Positions 20,193-30,184 of a stretch of 31,182 nt of DNA are shown piece by piece. Below the pieces are notes generated by a model. That model searched no databases and was not told the origin of the DNA. It saw only the letters and a list, made by a program, of their open reading frames with translations. Positions within the stretch are counted from its first letter, which is position 1; each line of letters opens with the position of its first letter. The DNA is from Nemertoderma westbladi (Eukaryota; Xenacoelomorpha; Nemertodermatida; Nemertodermatidae), in the NCBI GenBank assembly GCA_032718475.1, contig JAUCBJ010005694.1:1-31182 (forward strand), in the 5' to 3' direction. Both the position numbers and the translations under genes were made by a program.

Positions 20193-20823
20193 CAGTCGAT
20201 ATTTTTACTCTCGACATTTTTCAAAACTCGATATTTTTACTCTCAATATTTTTACACTCGATATTTTTTCTCTCGATATTTTTACTCTCGATATTTTTAC
20301 TCTCGATATTTTTACTCTCGATATTTTTACTCTCGATATTTTTAATCTCGATATTTTTACTCTCGATATTTTTACTGTCGATATTTTTTCTCTCGATATT
20401 TTTACTCTCGACGTTTTTTCAAAACTCGATATTTTTACTCTCGATATTTTTACTCTCGATATTTTTACTCTCGATATTTTTTCTCTCGATATTTTTACTC
20501 TCGACGTTTTTTCAAAACTCGATATTTTTACTCTCGATATTTTTTCTCTCGATATTTTTTCTCTCGATATTTTTACTCTCGATATTTTTACACTCGATAT
20601 TTTTTCTCTCGATATTTTTACTCTCGATATTTTTACTCTTGATATACAGTATTTACTCTCGATATTTTTACTCTTGATATACAGTATTTACTCTCGATAT
20701 TTTTACTCTTGATATACAGTATTTACTCTCGATATTTTTACTCTTGATATACAGTATTTACTCTCGATATTTTTACTCTTGATATTTTTACTCTTGTTAT
20801 TGTTCATGTCTCGATATTTTTCA
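20193..20823 (+). repeat. 15-bp minisatellite array with a 35-bp higher-order part
   Basis: About 40 copies of CTCGATATTTTTACT and variants. A TTTTTTCAAAACTCGAT variant recurs at about 20414 and 20506 (92 bp apart), pointing to duplication of a multi-unit block. From 20641 the array changes to a 35-bp unit marked by GATATACAGTATTTACT at 20641, 20676, 20711 and 20746. The 15-bp period keeps a frame open that reads LDIFTLDIFS repeatedly, which I do not regard as a gene. Confidence 0.95.
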
Positions 20824-21039
20824 ATAAAACCAGTAGTACGCTATTGGAGCGCTGAAGAGTATCTTAAGATGATATCTATATATTATCTATATAAACATGG
20901 GATTACTTTATGGACAGATGAGAATGTACTGACACTGGACACTGGCCTGGAAGATTCGAATGATCTAGCAAAACTCATGGATGATAGGGAGTTGTGCGCA
21001 ATTTATGTCGACAAGCTGGTACTGGTACAGTATTCTTAA
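20824..21039 (+). CDS. Hypothetical short coding segment after the minisatellite
   Basis: The frame is open from inside the repeat array to TAA at 21037-21039. After the array it reads about 70 residues of mixed, protein-like composition: KPVVRYWSAEEYLKMIS, then TLWTDENVLTLDTGLEDS, DLAKLMDDRELC and AIYVDKLVLV. I do not recognise a family. It could be a terminal exon, with a possible acceptor AG near 20833-20836, a remnant of a gene or element, or chance. There are no supporting neighbours on this strand until the scramblase gene. Confidence 0.25.
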   Translation: MKPVVRYWSAEEYLKMISIYYLYKHGITLWTDENVLTLDTGLEDSNDLAKLMDDRELCAIYVDKLVLVQYS

Positions 21040-21124
21040 TATATATGTAATATATATACGCAGTAGTGCAGCATGCGGATAGAAGTGGTAGTAGTGTGAG
21101 ACTGATTAGAAATCTCTATGAGAG

Positions 21125-21340
21125 GGGCGATAACGCTTTATGCAACGGTTATAAGACTTTATAAGAAGTGTGAGGAAGATGGGAACACGTTATGCGGCGG
21201 GTGAGATCGATTTATAAGACAGGTTAGAATACTTTTTGACACGGTTTGAAACGCTTTATAAGGCGGTGACAACGCTTTAATAGACAGGTTGGAACGTTTT
21301 ATTGGGCAGAAGAGAACGGTTTATAAGACGGATGAAGATG
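21125..21340 (+). repeat. Degenerate tandem repeat, unit about 27 bp
   Basis: Imperfect units built around AACGCTTTATAAGRCRGGT recur about eight times (for example around 21128, 21155, 21208, 21253, 21275 and 21315). Divergence between units is high, so the array is old. Confidence 0.6.
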
Positions 21341-22489
21341 CTTTGAGTCAAATGAGAACTCCATATGAGAATTATAAGACCCAAAGCGACCACAAAATTT
21401 TGCTTTATGGGCCTACTCTTCCTTCAGAAAGGAAATACTTAATCTCAATAAAAGTTCCTTCATTATTGTAGTTGTATCGGTAAAAGCTCTCATAAAGTTT
21501 CTTGTGTATAAATAGTTCACATTCCCAAGAGGAATCTTTTTGTGAACCCATATTTAAATGGGTAGCGGGAGCTGCAAGTAATTAACTATTCCACGAGGCT
21601 ATTTATTCGATTTCTCCTACTGTAGATCCAAGATTAACCATCCAACTGGGATATTTGTCGATCTAGCTTAGCTGCCAGCTTATCGACCTGATCTCTCCAT
21701 GGCAATATGCTCAATTAATACTCTGTATCCTTTGTGTAATCAATAATAATTGGCTGCCACTTCCATTGAGTATAAAAGTTTGGGGATGCAGTTCTGAGCT
21801 GTTGGTGTTGTAGATGAGAAATGTAGCCAACCCGCTATGGACTGTAACCCCCCCAATCAGATGGATTGTAGCCATTTAACCATCCCATTGGCAGTTCCCA
21901 TAGTGGCAGCTCCCCTTTTGGGACGTTCCATCGAAAAGTAGGATTTTGCCCCAGTAACCTGGATACGGCATGTTCTTGCTGAACCAACCAAACAGGGCTT
22001 ATTGTTGACAGAAAATGTGTTTAAATATTTATAACTTTGCGTTGTTTTAACGCTTTCCTAATTCTACGCATCATAATCAAATTCAATGAATATTTTAACG
22101 GCTAGGTTCTGTTAATAATTGAGCTTCAGTGTCATAACAACATTCTGTGCATCATGTACAAATTAGTAGTTTGGGCCCGAACTATATATAACATTATATA
22201 TAACTTTAAATCAGCTGTAAAAAAATAAAATCAACTGAATTGAATTTCAACCCAGAAGCTTTGATTTTAGATGTTGATTATTTGTAGTGGAATGATAAAT
22301 AATACTATTTTTATTTAGGCCTTTTCCGCTTAGTAATTATTTAAATGTTCCTGCACTTTACTGAGTACACTTATTTAATAGCGGCAATTTCGACTCTGAG
22401 GTTCATTATAATATTAAACCATGATGTGATTTAACTAAAGGTTTAAAATGTAAGTATATAATGTCAACTCCGCGATTCCTAGTGCAATA
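21341..22489. other. Upstream flank of the scramblase gene
   Basis: About 1.1 kb without a coding frame, expected to hold the promoter and any 5' UTR of the gene that starts at 22490. A TATAAAAG is present at 21771. A run of seven C (21849-21855) and ATTTAAC/CCATCCC-rich text follow. No untranslated exon can be fixed by eye. Confidence 0.4.
21771..21778 (+). promoter_or_regulatory. Candidate TATA box
   Basis: TATAAAAG lies 0.7 kb upstream of the scramblase start codon, with an initiator-like CAGTTC beginning at 21789. The spacing is shorter than the usual 25-31 bp, so the pairing is weak. Confidence 0.2.
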
Positions 22490-22678
22490 ATGTCGTCTAA
22501 CAATGGAGAATATCCTATCACACGTCCTGTACACAACTCCTCGAACGGCTCACCCCAACAGACGAATTTTTACCCTTCTCAGCAACCTGGAGGAACCCCC
22601 ACTATGCACGGCAACCCAATGGCATACTCCGGGCAACAGCTACATGGTTTGGGCATGAATTTCTCTCAGTTACCACAG
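22490..22678 (+). CDS. PLSCR: Phospholipid scramblase, coding exon 1
   Basis: This exon has 63 codons from ATG 22490 to the donor CAG|GTACG at 22678/22679, phase 0. It encodes the N-terminal low-complexity part of a scramblase, rich in S, N, P, Q and G (SSNNGEYPITRP, then YPSQQPGGTPT). In the family this proline/glutamine-rich, poorly conserved head is cytoplasmic and mediates partner binding. Taken alone the exon would not be recognisable; assignment rests on phase and position relative to the exon at 27033. The ATG is the first in the frame, and an upstream non-coding exon cannot be excluded. Intron 1 is 4354 bp. Confidence 0.65.
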
Positions 22679-23472
22679 GTACGTTAAACTGTAAGTTTTG
22701 TTGGTTTTAACTGATAATATCTATTGTTAAAAATTATTCGGCTTAGCAAAATAAGTTTTATTTTACTGAAAGTAAAACACGACAGTTTTTTTTCCTAATT
22801 GCCACATAAATTATTTGAATATTGAGTACGATTACTTCAGCAAATGGGTCCAATCTGTACAATTTGCCCACATGCAATCTTCCGTGAGCAACATTCGCCC
22901 TCTAATTATTAAATAAGAGAAATGAGCTGGTTGCAAAGACATGCGATTAAATTGTAAATATGGCGAATGTTTCTCGTGGGCAAAACCTTCGCTTTGCTCT
23001 GTTTTACACGTTCCTGGGGCCATCGAGCAGGACGAGGGTCAGTTATTAGATACAGATTAAAATTGAGCAATTCTATCCCAAAATCGGTACTTAAGAAATT
23101 TAAGTAAATAATTAAGAAAATTTAACCAAACTTTTACTTAAAAAAAAAACTTTCGCATTGGCAGCTTGGCATTGATGTCATAGAAGTCCACAGTCAAATT
23201 ACTCAAAAAATTCAATGCATTCTTCAGTCCTCGGGTCTCGCTCATTGGTTAGTCCAGTTTGCCCGTAGCGCTAGCGCAGTAGTGATACCAAAAGTCGAGG
23301 TCGCCAACAACACTGCGACAGACAGAGGCGGTGGCCTTGATGGCGAGTTGTTTGAGTACCGGTATAATTAAAAAACGTTGCTGGGTATTGCAGTATTGGG
23401 CTGTTGGGGTACCTAGTGCAGTAGTGGATACCGGAACATTGAATAAAGGTCAGCTGGTACAACCTGACAATA

Positions 23473-23509
23473 TGTCAGTCTGTCTTAAGTCCGCACTGAC
23501 AGACTGACA
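23473..23509. repeat. Perfect inverted repeat (12-bp stem, 13-base loop)
   Basis: TGTCAGTCTGTC at 23473-23484 pairs with GACAGACTGACA at 23498-23509 without mismatch. No T-run follows and it lies in an intron. Confidence 0.85.
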
Positions 23510-23981
23510 ACCAGCCTAGAAAGCTAGGTCTACCACATACAGCAACAGCAGTGAGCAGTACCGGTACTGAGTACAGGCATCTCATGGTACCGGTGTCGTA
23601 CTCTGAACTCTGCAATCTGGAAATGCTGGAATGATTGAAAGTGAAATAAGCCTACCACACTTCCCAAGGCAGCAAGGCCACATTATTGCTGCTGCATTGT
23701 GCCCATATTGCTGAATTTCAAACCCACCTGATATATCCTGCAGTCTCCTAGCAACCAGCTGATGTCAAGCCTAATACGTTTTGGATAGATAAATTTATTA
23801 TAACTGCAAGACAGATACACAGATGCTGCACGAAGACCCCACGCAAATTCAACTTGGAAAATTTCTAAACTTTTGCCAGACTACATATGTTCCAAGTTTG
23901 ATATATTTTATCGAGATTTGGCTGAGTTATTAACGTTTAAAATTGGACACAACAGATCAACAGAGCAACAGAACAACAGAG

Positions 23982-24117
23982 CAACAGACACACCGATTGA
24001 GTTAGTGGTACCTGTATGCTAAGCTCGCTTACTTTCGTCGCTCGCCCCACAACAGACACACCGATTGAGTTAGTGGTACCTGTATGCTAAGCTCGCTTAC
24101 TTTCGTCGCTCGCACCA
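23982..24117 (+). repeat. 68-bp near-identical tandem duplication
   Basis: CAACAGACACACCGATTGAG starts at 23982 and at 24050. The two copies differ at about one site near their ends. An AACAGA/GCAACA-rich stretch precedes them (23950-23981). The text TAAGCTCGCTTACTTTCGTC in each copy looks like the end of a dispersed non-coding repeat family, which is an inference. Confidence 0.9.
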
Positions 24118-26168
24118 CACTCAACCATCTAGTTTATTGATAGCAATAGTTTTTATATGCAATGCACCATGTGTCTATGTTTCTCATTTCATTTATGCAT
24201 TTCATAAGAAACAGTAAATATAATTTATTAATATGTTAAGTGAAGCGTATCGGTTTGTGTTGTTTCGTTGGGTGTAAGTTAGAAATCCATAACCCACCGA
24301 ATGAATAATATAGTAAACATGGATTGCTGAATGTTCCATTAAGTTATTATTGTCATGTGTTGCTTAGATACTATTTCTAACTGTGGAATAGATGCTGATT
24401 ATAATAAGCATTTCCGCCAAGTCGAATTGAAGGAAGTGAAATTAAAAAAAACCCTTCGCTGCCTTAAGAGATAACCTGAATGAATTCAATAAAAAGTTTA
24501 TGTAAGCTTGGAATCAATCATTCAGCCATGGCAACCAAAATAAAACAAATTAATAATGACGGCATTCAAGTGTATCAGCATAATGCACCCATATATACCA
24601 ATGTATATCAAAGGAAAAGCATTTATATGGAAATAATAAATGTTTTTATGTACTATGTGCAGATAATTGTAAATTATATGTTATTATTTGCGATGAAATG
24701 GGTACAATTTTAGATAAAGCTAATTTTAGGGCGGTTTATTTATTTATTTTCATTATCTTTATCTTATTTGAGGTACAAATGACGGAATTTGTTTTGCCGG
24801 CCTTTTGATACTATTCTGTGTTGGCTGTATTAATCTTATTGGAATACAATTTGTTGTTGTATAATTTGTATATGACAAAGGCGACAAATGTTTGAGCTGC
24901 TAAATCTTTATACATATCAATAGATTACTGAGCCAAATATAAATTGATTTTATGATATTCAAACTGTCGTCAATAATGCGAACATTTTTGCATTTCGACA
25001 GAGAGGCAAAATTGTATACATTTTGAACTTGTTACATACATTTAGCAAAATTTGATTATTGATTGTCCCCACCCAGCAAATAAGGCTAAAGAAGTGCACA
25101 TTGTTTGTTTCTTGATGTAGAGTTAAAAAAACATATAAATAAAATACAAATAAAATGTTTGTTGAAATAATTTGTTGTCCATAATCATAAAAAAACAAAT
25201 AGTAATATTAATAATTCCTTTGTGCCTAATTCTTTTTCCGCAACCGGAACCGCGGACTCTAATAACTTCGGTTAAGCTTCTCAACCGAAATCGTTTTGTA
25301 ATATTACAATTTTGGAATAAAATACAACAAATACGAGCTGTAAGTGTTGTGATTCTCGTGGCTTTATTTCCATTCTCCTACTCTGTTCGTTCGTGCATCA
25401 AATCAACATCTCGTTATACAATTTATATAAAAATGAAATAAAATTTAAAGAAATTAGAGAAAATGGCGCAAAGAAAATACAAAAATACAAAAGGGCAACA
25501 TGCATATGGAATTGCTATGATGATGTATATACGATGGTTATGGATGTGACTATGTTATGGAGGAGTTAGCTAGCTAGGGTTGGTAACTCAGTAGCTGCAA
25601 GGATGTCAAAGCAGCTCTAAGTGGGTATATTCCTTATCATCGGCCGACACTGTGATGCACGAAAGAAATACACTCGCATCACAGCATCGTCTCCTTAGCA
25701 CAGGTTTTAGTGCGAGCCGTTTGATTAGTTGTTTGGCTTGAATTCTAATGAGACAACGGGGTTAATGATATTGGTATCACAACTATATATAAATTGATTT
25801 ACATAATTTTGGGTGCCATTACTCCGTAAATTTGTCTTTCAAACTTTAAGAAAAATAATATTATTTTACACTATAAGAGCTTTTCAATTATATTTTGTAT
25901 TTAGTTACGAATGAATATACATCAGAAGGTATGCTTGAGCTTGACATGTCCTATTTATCTCATTATTACACTTAACGAGCCTACACGAACATCAGACACA
26001 AAAACTATATAATGAACGAATGCAATTCATGCATGTTCCATAAAGTTATCTCTGTAATATATAGTGCTGCATTTTTGCCATCCTTTTTTAAAATTTGTGC
26101 ATTGCAAAAATTCCTGCTTTGTATGAAATAATTTAAATCGCATGCATGGTAAATATTATAATTACTGA

Positions 26169-26188
26169 CCCCCCCCCCCCCCCCCCCC
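26169..26188 (+). repeat. Poly-C tract, 20 nt
   Basis: An uninterrupted run of C within scramblase intron 1. Confidence 0.95.
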
Positions 26189-27032
26189 ACCCCTCTTTTA
26201 TTTATTACAAATTGTATGAAATCGGCCGATCGCATGTGTAAGAGGATCTCATAATAATAAGATTGCACGCAGATATTACATTATCTGATCGTTCACGGAT
26301 TTGAAATTTCGTTTAGGGACATGGGCGTTTGAATTATTTGACACGAAAATCTGACATTAGACATTGGAATATTTCCACTGTGTTAACCCGTTTCGGGGAT
26401 TAACTAACTCACAGAAGATTTCAAATCTCTTCGAGGTCTTAATAGTTTATTAAGGGCCACTAAACCATCGCTCTTCTCGGCTTTTAAAATTCGGATGAGT
26501 TTGAACTTATGTGGAGAGATAACAAGAAAAACATTTTACTTTCAACTTTTACTTTTAGTTCAGGGTGTCCTGTAAAATTTGATGGGATTTCATTTTTGAA
26601 TAGCTCACCGAAATATATCACAAGAAGTATTATTAACGCAGGTATCAATTGAAATAGTTTTAGCATCTTTTGAAAGACAGTAACTGTAATTTGTGTGTTT
26701 GATGTATTGGATTGTTTGTTGTAAAATTAATTGTATGTAGATAATGTGCGAAAATAATGTGACTTCTTTTTCGTTAGATAATCGGTTAATTCGTTTTACA
26801 CTACCTGTACTCAACTTATCAGCTTATTAGAATAATCATTATTCTAATTCATTTTATTAAAGAATTCATTTTTTCCGCTCCATTTGCTATAGAGTTGGAT
26901 CATCCTTAGTCCTGTTTAATTACTTATTAATTTATTCTGATAATATTTGATTAATTTAACTTTGACTTGTATAAATTATACATTTGTAATTATAAATTAT
27001 AAAAAATTAGCCATTATTTATAGCAACCACAG

Positions 27033-27228
27033 TCAATGCTAATGATGACAGCTCAGCAGTTTCCCCCTCCAGGCCAGCCGATCCAAGGCCAACAGTATCC
27101 CCCTGGCCAACCTCAGCAGCAACAGTGGATGGCCATACCACAAGCTATTCCTGGGTGCCCCGCTGGTCTCGAATATCTGACACAGATTGATCAAATACTG
27201 GTACACCAGGTGGTCGAACTATTGGAAG
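27033..27228 (+). CDS. PLSCR: Phospholipid scramblase, coding exon 2
   Basis: The exon runs from acceptor CCACAG|TCAATG to donor GGAAG|GTGAGT, 196 bp, phase 0 in and phase 1 out. It encodes a P/Q/G-rich segment ([12 protein letters not shown], then [10 protein letters not shown]) followed by the start of the conserved core, [15 protein letters not shown], then [12 protein letters not shown]. The C-P[16 protein letters not shown] wording is diagnostic of the scramblase family. Scramblases move phospholipids in both directions across membranes in a Ca2+-dependent manner, and some members also act in the nucleus. This exon fixes the gene assignment and the strand. The last codon is completed by the first two bases of the next exon (G+CC, Ala). 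Confidence 0.9.
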
Positions 27229-28128
27229 GTGAGTTAGCAACACCTTGACATAATATCCTGTCATAAAGTCGAACCAAAAACATTACTACTTTACCTGGGG
27301 ATGTTCCGTAAAATGTGATAGTTTTTTTTAAATACATTTTTGAGAAATGTAAAGAAAAATCACCAATTTGCAATTTTAAAATGTATTAAAATAACAAGAA
27401 CTTTGATTGTGGTCGGTATGTAATGTTTTAGTTGCTATGGAAACATTGATGGTTACGAAATGTCGCTGAAAAATTTATAGGTTTTCCTGGAAAATTGATA
27501 CAATTTCAGTGAATATTTGCGGAACTTAATCCTGACAATACTTATTTGAATACGAATTACCTTTTAAAGTGTTAAATTTCATGCCGATGTAGTAAAATCG
27601 ATAAGCCGATCTCAGGTACCGGTATTACAAGAGATATCCACATTTATATTTTCCATTATTGCATGTAATCCCGCATTTCTTCCAGTTATTGAGTACTACT
27701 CCTCCTGCCCTTGTGACAGGTTTTTACTTTAATTACTTCAGTAATGCACATTAGTTTGGCTTGCTATTCAATCTGCATCCATGATCCAACCATCACCATT
27801 CTGGCTCTATTTCAAGGCTGCGCCGTGACAGATTCGATTGATTAATTGAATCGATTCTCATCCCTGCAGATGGATATCTGGCTTCCGCTGGTGGAGAAAA
27901 GAAAATGGTTTGATATTACATTGGCAGTTTTAACCTTGGGTGTATGAGTGGTACCCCACCATGTGTAAATTAACAGGTAACTGCCTTCTGCAACCGAACT
28001 TGGTGGCATGTGTTACTACATTATGTATAATATTTAACAACCACTCTAATTTACTCGTCAACGAGATGGTAACGCAATAATAATAATAATATAAGATAAT
28101 GTTCAATTACATTCTGTTCTGATTTCAG
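27229..28128 (+). other. Scramblase intron 2
   Basis: A 900-bp phase-1 intron, donor GTGAGT and acceptor GATTTCAG. It contains one TACCGGTA (27617) and a TAATAATAATAATA tract just before 28091. No other feature is seen. Confidence 0.85.
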
Positions 28129-28283
28129 CCTTCACGGGATGGGAAACTGCCAACCGGTATGCCATAAAGAATACAATGGGACAGCAGGTCTATTATGCAT
28201 TTGAAGATTCAGACGTTTGCATGCGTCAGTGCTGTGGCCCGAATCGTGGGTTTAGCATTCATATTGTGGACAATATGAACAGA
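28129..28283 (+). CDS. PLSCR: Phospholipid scramblase, coding exon 3 (gene continues)
   Basis: The exon runs from acceptor TTTCAG|CCTTC to donor AACAGA|GTAAGT, 155 bp, phase 1 in and phase 0 out. It encodes FTGWETANRYAIKNTMGQ, then QVYYAFEDSDVC, CCGPNRGF and HIVDNMNR, matching the core of the family beta-barrel (the N-x-Y-x-IKN and CCGP..R.F motifs). Joined to exon 2 the frame is uninterrupted. The remaining family features are not in this window: the cysteine-rich palmitoylation segment, the Ca2+-binding loop and the C-terminal hydrophobic helix. At least half the protein must lie beyond it or in exons I could not see between 28284 and the right edge. Confidence 0.9.
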
Positions 28284-29404
28284 GTAAGTAAATGTTACTA
28301 GTTTAGAATGCAGCTCACGCTATGAATGCTGGCATAATGGATTTTTTTGTCTCTTTAAACCTTCATCCTTGTATGAAAAGCCTTTTGAAGTTGGCTCCTG
28401 TGCAACGTGTAGATGTGATTGCAGGAGTTTTCGTACACATGATAATCCGTGCCATTTTGTATTCTGAGTTGATATTTACCTTTATGTTTCTTTGCCCTTC
28501 TTCATCTTTTTATATTGATATTATTTTAAAGTTTTTAGATTGTTTAGTATTCGGTGCGATTGTAAGCCTACTTAGAAAATAAAATGAGTAAATCATTATT
28601 GTAATAGATGTTTAATTTATTAATTGGTACGGCTATTTCAAAAAGGGCCTATCCGGAAAAAAATTTGAAATTCTCTCTAAAATGAACTTTACACTAAAAC
28701 TAATAAATCCATTGTGCTTCATCTCCAAACCGTCACATTTTTACACTCAATTGTGAATTTTTACAGATAAGCTCTTTTTGAAACCAACAACCCAAAAGCA
28801 TTATATTCAATGCACTATAGTATAGATGAACAATTTAGTACTATATTGTTAATTAAAGTTAATTTTAGATGGGAGGCAGTTTGTTTGGTTGATGCAAGTC
28901 CTTCTTGGTTTGCATCTTCCAATCCCATCTGTTTTTACATGCTCGTTACGGCGGCGGCGACAGAATCCATATACTGGGAGGTCAGCCTCGGGGCCGCTCA
29001 GTATACGTGCAGGTTGGGGGTGCCGGCGGTACGCGAGTACACACCACCTTCATGCCATACCTGGCCCGGGTATGGTCATTATGGTCTTGGGTCAGAGGTC
29101 GCGCATACGTTGACCACCACTGTTGCACACACGGATGACTATTGACACACACTCACACCTAATACACGACTAACACAGGCATACAAGACGGCAGATAAAC
29201 TGTGAGTTATGCATCACCAATGCAACAATATCTTATATTTTATTTAGGTAATTCTCGCTGAAATTATTATTTATATTGCATGACGTAAAAACCAACCTTT
29301 CTAATCTATTTGTTGATTTTCATTCAGTCTAGTATATTACGATATAATTAGACATGTTTATGGTATCCTGTCAGATCAATGGATCAATCTAACCTGGTGA
29401 ATTG
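28284..29404. other. Presumed scramblase intron with a GC-rich island
   Basis: From 28284 to about 28930 the DNA is AT-rich with no exon recognised. From about 28940 to 29130 it becomes clearly GC-rich, and three overlapping plus-strand frames stay open (28810-29145, 28889-29113, 28905-29138). None matches the expected next scramblase exon or a family I know. The island ends in CACACTCACACCTAATACACG. It may be part of a mobile element or an unrecognised exon. Confidence 0.4.
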
Positions 29405-30184
29405 TTAATAGCGAACAACATATTTAACATCAGAATGCATGTGTTGGTGTGGGGATTCCTTGTACTTAAACCGAGAGTCTATTTTGGTAGAAGGAACAAA
29501 TATTAACTTGAGATCTACATGGTTAAAGGCAAAAGAAACAAGTTTAGCTAATTTGGAACGTAGTCTGTAGCCGTGATCCCCAGTAAATGGTAACACCAAC
29601 CTCCAACATGAGAGGTCTTTTGGGAACAGTAGTTATTGCGTTGGATTTTCTATAAAATTGTTGTAGTACAGTCCTAGTAACTTTTTCCATGAGTGTGGTC
29701 GGGTAGCCATTGTGCTTCAAAATATCGCGTAATTTTTCCAGTTCTGAGTGGAATAAACTGTAAGAACTACAGATTTTGAATACGCGGAATATGAGACAGG
29801 ACGGAATGAAGCTACAGTAACTACTGTACTGTAGAGACCGGTGAAAGTGGGTTTGCGGTAAATAGTTGTAGTAAATTCATGTGTATCAGTATGAGTAATT
29901 AGGACGTCTAGAAATGATAAAGTAGGCCTACAGTTGTTTTCAGTTTCACTAGAAAAGATTATGTTAGGGTGTTTGCTGTTTAGATATTTTAGGAACGATT
30001 TTGCTTGTGCACTAGTTTCAAATACAAGAAAAGTATCATCCACATAGCGTCTATAGAAAGTCGGTATGATAGACTCAGGGCAATCCCTTAGCCAGAGCGA
30101 GTCGTACAGTAGTAACTAAGAAAGGCATCGGCTAATGTAGGGCCAAAAGGAGATCTCATTGCTACACCATCTATCTGTTTCTAC
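29405..30184 (-). pseudogene. Penelope-like element, reverse transcriptase fragment
   Basis: A minus-strand Penelope-type RT read across at least three frames. Pieces in order are DGVAMRSPFGPTLADAF (about 30170-30115), FYRRYVDDTFLVF with an intact catalytic YVDD (about 30040), PTLSFLDVLITHT and TIYRKPTFTGLY, then after a frameshift ICSSYSLFHSELEKLR and LKHNGYP, and after another frameshift LPFTGDHGYRLRSKLAKLV and FKYKESPHQHMHSDVKYV. Homology stops at about 29405, just before the cysteine-containing segment that normally leads to the GIY-YIG endonuclease, so that domain is missing. Stops and frameshifts make it inactive. It lies inside or beyond the scramblase gene, on the opposite strand. Confidence 0.85.

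Larger units (their letters stand above)
22679..27032 (+). other. Scramblase intron 1
   Basis: The intron runs from donor GTACG to acceptor ACCACAG. It contains a perfect 12-bp hairpin (23473-23509), a 68-bp tandem duplication (23982-24117), a poly-C tract (26169-26188) and an imperfect inverted pair around GGCGAATGTT (about 22887 and 22962). Open frames at 24480-24713 and 25172-25441 are AT-rich and show no family motifs. The 25240-25380 part, with AATAAA followed by GTGATTCTCGTGGC, could be a retroelement LTR remnant, but no paired end was found. Confidence 0.6.

Noticed and set aside
20161-20712. 183-codon frame reading LDIFTLDIFS repeats
   Set aside because: It is a product of the 15-bp array. 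It has no natural start context or family, and the repeat explains it fully.
25172-25441. 89-codon frame and a possible LTR-like AATAAA plus GTGATTCTCGTGGC stretch
   Set aside because: No paired LTR, target duplication or protein motif could be found.
28322-28582. 86-codon hydrophobic frame after scramblase exon 3
   Set aside because: AT-rich intronic sequence; it does not match the expected next scramblase exon.
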